DNA from: CAKOSP01 sp964370545
Lineage (GTDB): Bacteria; Bacillota_I; Bacilli_A; RF39; UBA660
Length of the DNA stretch: 64,000 nt
Assembly (NCBI GenBank): GCA_964370545.1
Contig: CAYJJQ010000001.1
Span: forward strand, 124,001 to 188,000
Direction of reading: 5' to 3'
Shown here: in pieces, positions 7,697-15,550 of the stretch
How positions within the stretch are numbered: the first letter of the stretch is position 1
Layout of the letters: every line of letters begins with the position of its first letter
Position numbers and translations under genes: made by a program
The notes under the pieces: generated by a model
Seen by the model: the letters and a program-made list of their open reading frames with translations, nothing else
Database searches by the model: none
Told to the model about the DNA's origin: nothing

Positions 7697-9004
7697 ATGA
7701 ATATACTCAAGCAAGCGAAGGATTTTGCCATAAAAGCACACCATGGACAATATAGAAAAACAGAAAAAGATAAACCAATGATTATACATCCAATTAATGT
7801 AGCAGAAATTTTAAAAGAATATGGATTTGATGATAATGTTATAGCAGCAGGTTATTTGCATGACGTAGTAGAAGATACTAAATATACTATAGAAGATATT
7901 AAACAAAACTTTAATGAAGATATTGCTTCTTTAGTAGAAGGCGCTAGTGAACCGGATAAAACTTTATCTTGGAAAGAAAGAAAAACTCACACTATTGAAA
8001 GTGTTTCAAAATTGGATTTGAGACACAAAGCTGTTATTGTAGCAGATAAAATAAATAATTTGGAAGATTTAGATAGATTATTAAACTTAGATAAAAATTT
8101 TACTTTTGATAGTTTCAATGGTGATTATGATAGTCAAAAATGGTATTATACAACCCTTTATGAAAAAATATCAGAAAATGAAACTCACCCTATATTTAAT
8201 AGATTAAAAATGGTAGTGGAAAATATATTTAATCAAGATAATATTTCTAATAAATATTTAACAAAAGATAGACATGAAAAATTAAAACAAATTCACTATT
8301 TAAAATATGAACTTAAAAATATATTAAATTGTTTAAATAATAGTCCATATGTTATTGAGTTTACTGGAACTCCTAGAACTGGAAAAACTTCTATTATTAA
8401 TAATATTGAAGATTTTTTTAAGAAAGCTAATTTTAAAGTGAAAGTTATTGAAGAATTTACTACTTCTAAACTATATAAAGAAACAATTAAACCTAAACTT
8501 AAAAATGAATATATAAGTGTTATTAACACAGAAATTCCAAAATATGTTCAACAAGAGCTAGAAGAAGCGTTAAAGGATAATTATGATATTATTATAATAG
8601 ACAGGTCACTTTTTGATAGATGTATATGGATTGATAGATTAAAAGAAAAAGATGGTATAAATAAAGAAGAAGCAGAAGAATATTATGCTAAATACGTACC
8701 TTTAATTAAAGAAAAAACAAATCTAGTTATTGCAACTTATTGTGATGCTAAAGAAGCATTAAAAAGAGATTATGAAGCAAATATAACATTAGAAACTAGG
8801 AGCTTTTTAAATGAACAAAATGTAGATGAATATAATGCAGCACTTCATAACACAATTAATTTATTTTCTTTACATAATTATGATGTCAAACTTTTTGACA
8901 CTAATAATATTCCTTTAAAGGAAACTGAATATTTAGTTGTAAAGTATATTCTTGATAATATGAGAAAAAAGTATTATAGCGAATATATAAGAACTTATAA
9001 ATAA
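7697..9004 (+). CDS. fusion protein: RelA/SpoT-type HD domain + P-loop (deoxy)nucleoside/nucleotide kinase-like domain
   Basis: 435 residues with two domains. Residues 1-190 resemble the HD hydrolase domain of RelA/SpoT and MESH1: AHHGQYRK, MIIHPINVAEIL, AAGYLHDVVEDT, and ADKINNLEDL. Residues 215-430 are a P-loop kinase fold: Walker A FTGTPRTGKTS near 222-232, the IIIDRSLFDRCIWIDR motif near 300 (DR(S/Y) of dNMP/dN kinases) and a helical lid. The HD part suggests hydrolysis of (p)ppGpp or a nucleotide; the C-terminal part suggests phosphoryl transfer to a small substrate. Followed 18 bases later by a HAD nucleotidase gene. The architecture looks unusual to me. Confidence 0.82.
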   Translation: MNILKQAKDFAIKAHHGQYRKTEKDKPMIIHPINVAEILKEYGFDDNVIAAGYLHDVVEDTKYTIEDIKQNFNEDIASLVEGASEPDKTLSWKERKTHTIESVSKLDLRHKAVIVADKINNLEDLDRLLNLDKNFTFDSFNGDYDSQKWYYTTLYEKISENETHPIFNRLKMVVENIFNQDNISNKYLTKDRHEKLKQIHYLKYELKNILNCLNNSPYVIEFTGTPRTGKTSIINNIEDFFKKANFKVKVIEEFTTSKLYKETIKPKLKNEYISVINTEIPKYVQQELEEALKDNYDIIIIDRSLFDRCIWIDRLKEKDGINKEEAEEYYAKYVPLIKEKTNLVIATYCDAKEALKRDYEANITLETRSFLNEQNVDEYNAALHNTINLFSLHNYDVKLFDTNNIPLKETEYLVVKYILDNMRKKYYSEYIRTYK

Positions 9005-9022
9005 AAGGAAAGGTAAAATAAT

Positions 9023-9484
9023 ATGTATTTTATAAATTATATAAAAGAAAAGTATAAAGAAGAAAAATTAGATATTTATGTAGATATGGACGGAGTTATA
9101 GCAGATTATGATATATATGATAACCCATATAATTATAAAAATAAAAGACCATTATATACAAATATAAATACTATAAAAGAATTGAGTTTATTAAATAATA
9201 TTAATATTTTTATATTATCTATTTGTAGAACTGATGAAGATATTTACGATAAAAATAATTGGTTAAATGAGTACTGTTCTTTTATAAAAAAAGATAATAT
9301 AAATATATTATCTAAACAAAGTTATCCAAACATTTTGTCTAAAGATTTAAAATATAATTTTATAAAAAATATTGAATCAAAGAATAAAATAATACTAATT
9401 GACGATGATAATGAAATATTACATTACATAAAAAATAAATTAGTTAATATTGATGTATATCAAGATTCAAGTTTATTGGATTAG
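9023..9484 (+). CDS. HAD-family 5'-nucleotidase-like phosphatase
   Basis: 153 residues with the HAD nucleophile motif DIYVDMDGVIADYD near residue 20, as in 5'(3')-deoxyribonucleotidases. Motif II-like FILSICRTDED follows, and a late acidic motif KIILIDDDNE near residue 130. The cap region is small. It likely removes phosphate from a nucleotide or related compound. Operon partner of the HD-kinase fusion, so the pair may form a cycle of phosphorylation and dephosphorylation (inference). A terminator follows. Confidence 0.8.
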   Translation: MYFINYIKEKYKEEKLDIYVDMDGVIADYDIYDNPYNYKNKRPLYTNINTIKELSLLNNINIFILSICRTDEDIYDKNNWLNEYCSFIKKDNINILSKQSYPNILSKDLKYNFIKNIESKNKIILIDDDNEILHYIKNKLVNIDVYQDSSLLD

Positions 9485-9535
9485 TAAAAAAACATGAACT
9501 ACATTCTGAAAAATTAATAGTATCTGAACTATTTT

Positions 9536-9559
9536 AAGAATAGAAATATTCTTTTTTTT
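9536..9559 (+). terminator. terminator after HAD gene
   Basis: Stem AAGAATA-GAAA-TATTCTT followed by eight or more T residues. Confidence 0.8.
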
Positions 9560-9591
9560 ATGGAATTACATATTATTTTATAGGAGAATTT

Positions 9592-10647
9592 ATGAAAAAA
9601 ATAATAGTAGTTTTAATTATGATATTATTAGTAATTCCAATTAATATAAATGCATCTAGTTATATTGTGATGGATCAAAATAGTGGTAGAGTATTAAATG
9701 GAAGTAATTATAATGAAAGTTCATTAATTGCTTCCATTACTAAGATAATGACAACTATTATTGTTTTAGAAAATTCTGATTTAACAGATGAAGTAAAAGT
9801 TACTGAGGAAGTTTTAAAAGCATATGGTAGTGCAATATATATTGAAGTAGGTGAAGTATTAACTGTAGAAGATTTATTATATGGACTCATGCTTAGAAGT
9901 GGTAATGATGCAGCTATAATGCTTGCTGAACATGTAAGTGGATCTATGGAGTCTTTTGCTAAATTAATGAATGATAAAGTAGATGAATTAGGTTTAAAAA
10001 ATACTAATTTTGTTAACAATCATGGATTAGAAGAAACTGATGGAGCTAATAAATCAACAGCATATGATATGGCTATAATTACTAAATATGCAATGGATAA
10101 TTCTGTATATAGAAAAATATCTGGTACAGAAAGTATAACTGTTAAAAGTAGCTATAAAACTTATAGCTGGCAAAATAAAAACAGGCTTTTATTTAGCGAG
10201 GAGTATATAAATGGTGGTAAGACTGGTTATACAGAAAAGGCTGGAAGAACTTTAGTGACAACAAGTAGTCAGGATAATAAAGAAATAATTGTAGTAACAA
10301 TAAGAGATGGTAATGATTTTGAAAATCATAAAACCTATCATGAAAATATACTTAATAATTATGAGGCATTTAAAGTTCTTGATAAAGATGTTACTAGTGT
10401 AAAAACTGAAGAAGAAGTATTATATGTAAAAAATGATTATTATGCATTAGTAAAAGAAAGTGAAATAGATAACTTAGAAATTAAGTATGAAATATATGAT
10501 GAAATAATAAGTAATGTTGCAGGTGTTGCAAAAGTATATTTAAATGATTTTTTATTACATGAAGAGTATATGTATGTAGAAGAAGATAAAGGAAATGTAT
10601 TTACTAATTTCTTTGATAAAATATTAGGGTGGTTTAAATCATGGTAA
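9592..10647 (+). CDS. dacB: D-alanyl-D-alanine carboxypeptidase (PBP5*-like)
   Basis: 351 residues with a signal peptide (KKIIVVLIMILLVIPININA), then the serine DD-peptidase motifs: SITK (SxxK) near residue 48, SGN in MLRSGNDAA and KTG in NGGKTGYTEKAGR. It trims D-Ala from peptidoglycan stem peptides. In Bacillus the dacB-spmA-spmB operon controls cross-linking of spore cortex, and exactly this order is found here, so dacB is preferred over dacA/dacF. The C-terminal amphipathic end FFDKILGWFKSW fits membrane attachment. It overlaps spmA by seven bases. Confidence 0.92.
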   Translation: MKKIIVVLIMILLVIPININASSYIVMDQNSGRVLNGSNYNESSLIASITKIMTTIIVLENSDLTDEVKVTEEVLKAYGSAIYIEVGEVLTVEDLLYGLMLRSGNDAAIMLAEHVSGSMESFAKLMNDKVDELGLKNTNFVNNHGLEETDGANKSTAYDMAIITKYAMDNSVYRKISGTESITVKSSYKTYSWQNKNRLLFSEEYINGGKTGYTEKAGRTLVTTSSQDNKEIIVVTIRDGNDFENHKTYHENILNNYEAFKVLDKDVTSVKTEEEVLYVKNDYYALVKESEIDNLEIKYEIYDEIISNVAGVAKVYLNDFLLHEEYMYVEEDKGNVFTNFFDKILGWFKSW

Positions 10648-11222
10648 GTGTTATATGGGGTTGTTTAATAATTATCGGAATAACATACGGTTTATTAAGT
10701 GGTAATATTGATGCAATAAATAATAGTATTTTATCTAATGGTAATGAAGCAATAAAGTTATTTATTAGTATACTGCCTATTATAGTAATATGGACTGGTG
10801 TAATGAAAATAGCAGAAGATAGTGGTTTGCTTAAAAAAGTGGCTAGATTATTTGAACCAATTCTAAAAAGATTATTTCCTAAAGTTCCGAAAGATAATCC
10901 AGCACTAGGTTATATAGCTTCTAATGTAGCTGCTAATATGATGGGATTAGGTAGTGCTGCAACACCATTTGGATTAAAGGCTATGAATGAACTTCAAAAA
11001 ATAAATCCTAAAAAAGATACAGCATCATCATCTATGATAACTTTTTTAGTTCTTAACACTGGTGGAGTTACTATAATACCAACAACGGTAATAGCACTTA
11101 GAATTGCAGCAGGTAGCACTAGTCCAACAAGTATTGTTGTTCCAGCCATTATAGCAACATTATTATCAAACTTTTGTGGATTATGTTTAGACTACTTTAT
11201 AAGGAGAAAAAACAGTGAGTGA
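10641..11222 (+). CDS. spmA: spore maturation protein A
   Basis: 193-residue membrane protein of the nucleoside-recognition (Gate) domain family. Visible family segments: WGCLIIIGITYGLLSGN, IVIWTGVMKIAEDSGLL, LGYIASNVAANMMGLGSAATPFGLKAM and FLVLNTGGVTIIPTT. In Bacillus SpmA and SpmB are needed for spore core dehydration and heat resistance. Placed between dacB and spmB with overlaps on both sides. Confidence 0.95.
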   Translation: MVSVIWGCLIIIGITYGLLSGNIDAINNSILSNGNEAIKLFISILPIIVIWTGVMKIAEDSGLLKKVARLFEPILKRLFPKVPKDNPALGYIASNVAANMMGLGSAATPFGLKAMNELQKINPKKDTASSSMITFLVLNTGGVTIIPTTVIALRIAAGSTSPTSIVVPAIIATLLSNFCGLCLDYFIRRKNSE

Positions 11223-11733
11223 TATTTCTAAAATAATTATTCCATTTTTTATGCTGTTTATAATATTATATGGATTTAAGAAAAAAACAAATTTATATGA
11301 TTCATTTTTAGAAGGTGCTAAGGAAGGATTATCATTATCTATAAATATATTACCAGCAATATTAGGTATGATATTTGCTATTAATATATTTTTAGATAGT
11401 AATTTTTTAGTCTTTTCATTATCCAAAATATCATTTGTATTTGATTTAATAAATATACCGTTTGAAATATTACCAATGGCAATATTAAGACCAATTTCAG
11501 GAACTGCCACCTTAACAATAATGAATGATATATTTTTAAAATATGGTCCAGATTCATTTGTAGGTAATCTATCTTCAATAATGCAAGGATGCACTGACAC
11601 AACATTATATGTACTAGCTTTATACTTTGGATCAATAAAAATAACTAAAAGTAGATATGCGCTTAAAGTAGGGTTATTTGCAGATTTTATAGGAATAATC
11701 TTGGCTGTTGTATTAACTAATTTGTTCTTTTAG
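11215..11733 (+). CDS. spmB: spore maturation protein B
   Basis: 172-residue multi-pass membrane protein. Key family segments: FLEGAKEGLSLSINILPAIL, PIEILP-like PFEILPMAILRPISGTAT and SSIMQGCTDTTLYVLALYFG. GTG start overlapping spmA by eight bases. It completes the dacB-spmA-spmB sporulation operon. Confidence 0.95.
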   Translation: MSDISKIIIPFFMLFIILYGFKKKTNLYDSFLEGAKEGLSLSINILPAILGMIFAINIFLDSNFLVFSLSKISFVFDLINIPFEILPMAILRPISGTATLTIMNDIFLKYGPDSFVGNLSSIMQGCTDTTLYVLALYFGSIKITKSRYALKVGLFADFIGIILAVVLTNLFF

Positions 11734-11768
11734 TAAAAAAGTGGTATAATGTTATCGGTGTTTTATTT

Positions 11769-12491
11769 ATGGAAAGACTACAAAAAGTTATAGCTAGTTA
11801 TGGATACTGCTCGAGAAGAAAAGCAGAAGATCTAATATTAGCAAAAAAAGTAAAGGTTAATGATGAACTTGTCACTGAATTAGGTGCAAAAGTTTCTAGA
11901 AGCGATTTAATAAAAATAAATGGCGTTTTAATTAATAAAGAAATTGTTAAACAATATTTTATTCTTAATAAACCTAGAAGTGTTGTTTCTTCAGTTACAG
12001 ATGATAAAGGAAGAATAACTGTTACAGATTTGATTAATACTAAAGAGAAAATATATCCAGTTGGCAGACTTGATTATGATACAACTGGCTTAATTATACT
12101 TACTAATGATGGTGATTTTGCTAACTATTTAATGCATCCGAGAAATAAAGTTCGAAAAACATATTTAGCTAAACTGGAAGGTATTATTGATGCTAATGCA
12201 GTTGCTAAATTAAAATCAGGATTTAAAATCGGTGATAGAGAAGTTGAAATTGTCAATTTCAAAGTTAGAAAAAAAGATCATATAAAAAATACTACAATGA
12301 TAGAATTAACTATTATTGAAGGTAGAAATCATATAGTAAAAAGATTATTTGAAAAGTTAGGTTTTACAGTAATGAAACTTACTAGAACAAAATATGGTCA
12401 CTTAGATTTAGGAAAATTACAATCTGGCGAATATAAAGAATTAACTACTAAAGAATTAAAGAAATTTTATGCAAACAAAAACATTAATTAG
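11769..12491 (+). CDS. rluB: 23S rRNA pseudouridine synthase (RluB type)
   Basis: 240 residues. An N-terminal S4 RNA-binding domain (ERLQKVIASYGYCSRRKAEDLI) is followed by the RsuA/RluB/E/F catalytic domain with GRLDYDTTGLIILTNDGDF, where Asp in RLD is the catalytic residue. In Bacillus rluB lies just after spmAB, and the same order is kept here. Its stop codon lies in the loop of a terminator hairpin. Confidence 0.93.
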   Translation: MERLQKVIASYGYCSRRKAEDLILAKKVKVNDELVTELGAKVSRSDLIKINGVLINKEIVKQYFILNKPRSVVSSVTDDKGRITVTDLINTKEKIYPVGRLDYDTTGLIILTNDGDFANYLMHPRNKVRKTYLAKLEGIIDANAVAKLKSGFKIGDREVEIVNFKVRKKDHIKNTTMIELTIIEGRNHIVKRLFEKLGFTVMKLTRTKYGHLDLGKLQSGEYKELTTKELKKFYANKNIN

Positions 12492-12503
12492 ATTAATGTT
12501 TTT
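12478..12503. terminator. convergent terminator between rluB and ferredoxin gene
   Basis: Stem AAACATTAAT-TAG-ATTAATGTTT, T run on the plus side and A run on the other, so it can serve both genes. Confidence 0.8.
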
Positions 12504-12761
12504 TTATTGGCATCCGCCTTCACAGTTATCACAGCTGCAAGGTTCACAAGAACAACTAGATTCAGTTAATTCAGAATCTTCCATTATAATTGCGTTTGTA
12601 GGGCAACTTTCTAGAGCATTAATAGTTGAATTGTTTTCTAAGCTTTCACTAGAAATTACTTCCGCAAGACCGTCGTCATTAAAATCAAAATGAGTAGGAT
12701 CTACAGCAATACAAGCTCCACAACCAATACAAGCTCCTTCTCTTATTACAAGTTTTTTCAT
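12504..12761 (-). CDS. single-cluster [4Fe-4S] ferredoxin with Cys-rich tail
   Basis: 85 residues. Residues 1-62 form a Bacillus-type ferredoxin (Fer-like) with CIGCGAC and a distant CPTNAI, supplying four cluster ligands. The final ~18 residues are an unusual tail with seven Cys (SSCSCEPCSCDNCEGGC). Small electron carrier of the cytoplasm. Strong ribosome site GGAGGAAAG and a consensus promoter upstream. Confidence 0.88.
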   Translation of the reverse strand: MKKLVIREGACIGCGACIAVDPTHFDFNDDGLAEVISSESLENNSTINALESCPTNAIIMEDSELTESSCSCEPCSCDNCEGGCQ

Positions 12762-12778
12762 ACTTTCCTCCTTGTATA

Positions 12779-12807
12779 ATTATAGTAAAGAATAGTTTAA
12801 AATGCAA
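12779..12807 (-). promoter_or_regulatory. promoter of ferredoxin gene
   Basis: Read on the minus strand: TTGCAT, 17-bp spacer, TATAAT. Confidence 0.75.
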
Positions 12808-12862
12808 GAAATTGTTTAAAACTATTGTAAAGTATGATATTATTTATGTGGAAGGTGCGCTT

Positions 12863-13684
12863 ATGGATAGTAGAATGTCAAAATATGGTGAAGAAACAGT
12901 ACAATTAAAATCTAGAGTTTCTGCCAATGAAGAATTATATAAAAATTTAAATAAAAGTGAACTTGATAACTTTAATTTAAATAATAATACTACTGTAATT
13001 GGTGATAGTAAAAAAGAAATTGATATTGATAAAATTAAAAAAATCCTTGATACTAAATATAATGAAAATGCACCACAAAGAAAAAGTATACGCTTAGAAC
13101 AAGATGATAGTGAAATAACTTATGAAACTGAGCTTGAAAGTACTAAAGAATACGATATAAATGTAATTTTAGAAAAAGCTAAAGATGAAAAAGTTTCTAA
13201 TTATGAGGAAGATCGTTTAAAAAAGCTAAGAGATACTCAGTTTGATATATTAAATAACTTAGATTTTAATAAAAAAGAAGATAAAACTACTTCTGATAAA
13301 GAAAATCTATTAGAACTGATCAATACTATTACAATTAATGAAGATAAAATTAAAGAAGCTGCAGAAGAAAAAGAGTCAACAAGTTTATTTTCACACCTTA
13401 AAGAAGATGATGTAGAGGATACAAAAGAAAATGAAACTGTTGAAACTACTTTAGTAAATAAAGTAGCAGACAAAAAAGATGATCAAGTAGTTACTAGTAC
13501 TATTACTTCAATAAAAAATAATTCACTTGATACAACTAATGTTAAATTTAATAAAAAAGATTTTGAAAATTTAAATTTAGATGATGGAAAAAGAAATATA
13601 ATAACAGAAATACTTGTAGTAATTATATTAATAGCTTTTGTTGTTGGAATGTATTTATTCTTTAGTAGTATCTTAAATTTTTAA
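12863..13684 (+). CDS. tail-anchored charged protein, unknown function
   Basis: 273 residues when started at the ATG at 12863, which has GGAAGGTG just upstream. The N-terminus has a short patterned segment (SRMSKYGEETVQLKSRVSAN) like a motif in uncharacterised Firmicutes proteins. The middle is charged and probably disordered. A single C-terminal membrane helix (ILVVIILIAFVVGMYLFF) anchors it with the bulk in the cytoplasm. It ends in a hairpin followed by T residues. No function assigned. Confidence 0.7.
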   Translation: MDSRMSKYGEETVQLKSRVSANEELYKNLNKSELDNFNLNNNTTVIGDSKKEIDIDKIKKILDTKYNENAPQRKSIRLEQDDSEITYETELESTKEYDINVILEKAKDEKVSNYEEDRLKKLRDTQFDILNNLDFNKKEDKTTSDKENLLELINTITINEDKIKEAAEEKESTSLFSHLKEDDVEDTKENETVETTLVNKVADKKDDQVVTSTITSIKNNSLDTTNVKFNKKDFENLNLDDGKRNIITEILVVIILIAFVVGMYLFFSSILNF

Positions 13685-13687
13685 AAA

Positions 13688-13718
13688 TTTCATATATTAT
13701 TATATGAAGTTTTTTTTT
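13688..13718 (+). terminator. hairpin with T run overlapping the yunB start
   Basis: Stem TTCATATA-TTAT-TATATGAA followed by G and nine T. The 3' arm contains the ATG assigned to yunB. Confidence 0.6.
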
Positions 13719-14414
13719 GATAAGAAAATATTATATGTATTATTGGCTTTTATTATTTGCGTAGGTGTTACTACACAAAGTATTTTTATTTGGTACTTAG
13801 AAAAAGTTACTCCTAAAATAAATCAAATAGTAGTTGCTAAGTTAGAAAAAATAACTTATGAAATAATAACTGATAAAATAAATACTGATTTAATTAATGA
13901 AAATAATTTAAAAGATATTATTCATATAACTAAAAATAATGAAGGAGAAATATTAACTGTTGATTACAATTTAGAAAAAGCATATAGTGTTAATAATACT
14001 ATAAATAATTCTATTAGAAATTCTCTTAATCACTTAGAAACAGGTGCTTTACAAAATAGTGAGTTTTTAGTAGGAGATAATAGTATATATATTCACGAAC
14101 CATTATTTGTAGCATCAGATTATGCACTACTATCTAATTTCGGTCCTAAAATACCCATTAAAATTAGTTTTATAGGTACTATTGTAACTAATTTAGAAAC
14201 TAGGATAACTAGTTATGGTCTTAATAATGTATTAAATGAAATATATGTAAAGGTAGAAATTAGTGAATTAATTACAACTCCAACAACCTCACATACTATA
14301 AAACTTGAATATGATATTCTTATTGATGCTACAATGATTAATGGGAGAGTGCCTTCATTTTATGGAGGAGAAATTACTACAGAAAGTAACATTTTAGATA
14401 TTCCATTAGAATAA
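13704..14414 (+). CDS. yunB: sporulation protein YunB
   Basis: 236 residues with one N-terminal membrane helix and an extracytoplasmic domain. The family-diagnostic block SNFGPKIPIKISFIGTIVTNLETRITSYGLNN lies at residues 150-180, followed by IYVKVEISELITTP. YunB is a sigma-E-controlled sporulation protein of Bacillus. The ATG has no Shine-Dalgarno sequence and lies inside a terminator-like hairpin, so the start is uncertain; a leaderless mRNA or a later start is possible. It sits near yutD and yutH homologues as in Bacillus. Confidence 0.85.
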   Translation: MKFFFDKKILYVLLAFIICVGVTTQSIFIWYLEKVTPKINQIVVAKLEKITYEIITDKINTDLINENNLKDIIHITKNNEGEILTVDYNLEKAYSVNNTINNSIRNSLNHLETGALQNSEFLVGDNSIYIHEPLFVASDYALLSNFGPKIPIKISFIGTIVTNLETRITSYGLNNVLNEIYVKVEISELITTPTTSHTIKLEYDILIDATMINGRVPSFYGGEITTESNILDIPLE

Positions 14415-14446
14415 CATTTGTGCTATACTTATAATAGGTGAGAATA

Positions 14447-15223
14447 GTGAATTCGTATTTTATAAATGAAGCAATAGATATATCAATAAAAAGTTATTTA
14501 GATCACAAATTAACTCCAGATAGTTTGGAGTTTAATTCATTTAATGTGATAATAATACGTATGCTTTCTTTAATTTACGGAGAATTAGACATCACTAGTC
14601 CTTATATTGGACATAACGAAGATTTATTTGCTTCAAATTTAAAAAAATATGAATTAAATGAAAACAATTATAATAATTTTATAAATAATATGCAAGCATA
14701 TTATGTTGAAGATAAAAGTGGTAAAATACCAAATTCAATGTATATACCAGTTATTAATTTAGTAATTGATATGTTTACTTTAAAGAAAAATAATTTTAAA
14801 GTAACAATGGAAGAAACAGAACATTTTAAATTTTTAATTAAAAGTTTGAATTCGCCTTTTGAAACTCAAATATTAAATTACTTTGATACAGGCATTCATA
14901 AAAATATTATTTCTGCTAACATAGTAAAACCTAAAAAAATGTTAGCGCCAGAAGCATATACTGTTATTAACAAGAATTATACTGATATTGCACTTCTTAG
15001 TGCAGAGGATATAGAAAAAATAAACTCTGAAGTATATAAAGTTTTAGAAGTAAATGAAAAAGAACCTAATTTTGAATATTTATTTGAAAAAGCATTAATT
15101 GATTTTTGGAATAAAAGAGCTCCACTTACTAGTGGAAATGGTTACGTTGATATTTTATTGATACTTGGAATAATATGTACTATAATATTATTAGTAATTA
15201 TTGGAACAATAATATTTTTATAG
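14447..15223 (+). CDS. tail-anchored protein, unknown function
   Basis: 258 residues from the GTG at 14447, which is five bases from an AGGTGAG ribosome site; the frame also offers a GTG at 14438 that overlaps this site. Mostly alpha-helical, with no domain I recognise. A C-terminal membrane helix (ILLILGIICTIILLVIIGTIIF) follows SGNGYVD. Ten bases before yutD, so probably co-transcribed. Its position between yunB and yutD suggests a spore or envelope role, without proof. Confidence 0.7.
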   Translation: MNSYFINEAIDISIKSYLDHKLTPDSLEFNSFNVIIIRMLSLIYGELDITSPYIGHNEDLFASNLKKYELNENNYNNFINNMQAYYVEDKSGKIPNSMYIPVINLVIDMFTLKKNNFKVTMEETEHFKFLIKSLNSPFETQILNYFDTGIHKNIISANIVKPKKMLAPEAYTVINKNYTDIALLSAEDIEKINSEVYKVLEVNEKEPNFEYLFEKALIDFWNKRAPLTSGNGYVDILLILGIICTIILLVIIGTIIFL

Positions 15224-15232
15224 GGAGAGTTT

Positions 15233-15505
15233 ATGGAATTTAATGATATAAAATATGAAGTAATTAAAGAAGAAAAAGATGCAATTGATATAGAATTGCT
15301 TAAAGACAAAATAACAGATTACTTTAAAGCATATGATTATATAGTAGGGGATTGGGCATATGGAAAAGTTAGATTAAAAGGTTTTTGTGATAAAGATAAT
15401 AAACTATATAAACCTTTAAATGATTATGATAAAGTAAACGATTATATCGAAGAAAAATGTGCTCATGGATGTAAATATTTTATTATAAAAAAAATTGATA
15501 AATAA
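15233..15505 (+). CDS. yutD: YutD-family protein (DUF1027)
   Basis: 90 residues. Family landmarks: YDYIVGDWAYGKVRLKGF and the C-terminal CAHGCKYFIIKK, which match Bacillus YutD closely in order and length. Small cytoplasmic protein whose biochemical function is unknown. Its presence next to yunB and yutH-like genes preserves a Bacilli neighbourhood. Confidence 0.88.
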   Translation: MEFNDIKYEVIKEEKDAIDIELLKDKITDYFKAYDYIVGDWAYGKVRLKGFCDKDNKLYKPLNDYDKVNDYIEEKCAHGCKYFIIKKIDK

Positions 15506-15550
15506 TATATACTATGCTATAATTAATTAGAATAAGAAGGGAAGATAAAA

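Noticed and set aside
10641..11733. spmA/spmB as nucleoside transporters
   Set aside because: Although they share the Gate-domain pattern, the dacB-spmA-spmB order and motifs fit the spore maturation proteins.
12469..12693. Plus-strand ORF opposite the ferredoxin gene
   Set aside because: Shadow of the Cys-rich ferredoxin on the other strand; no ribosome site.
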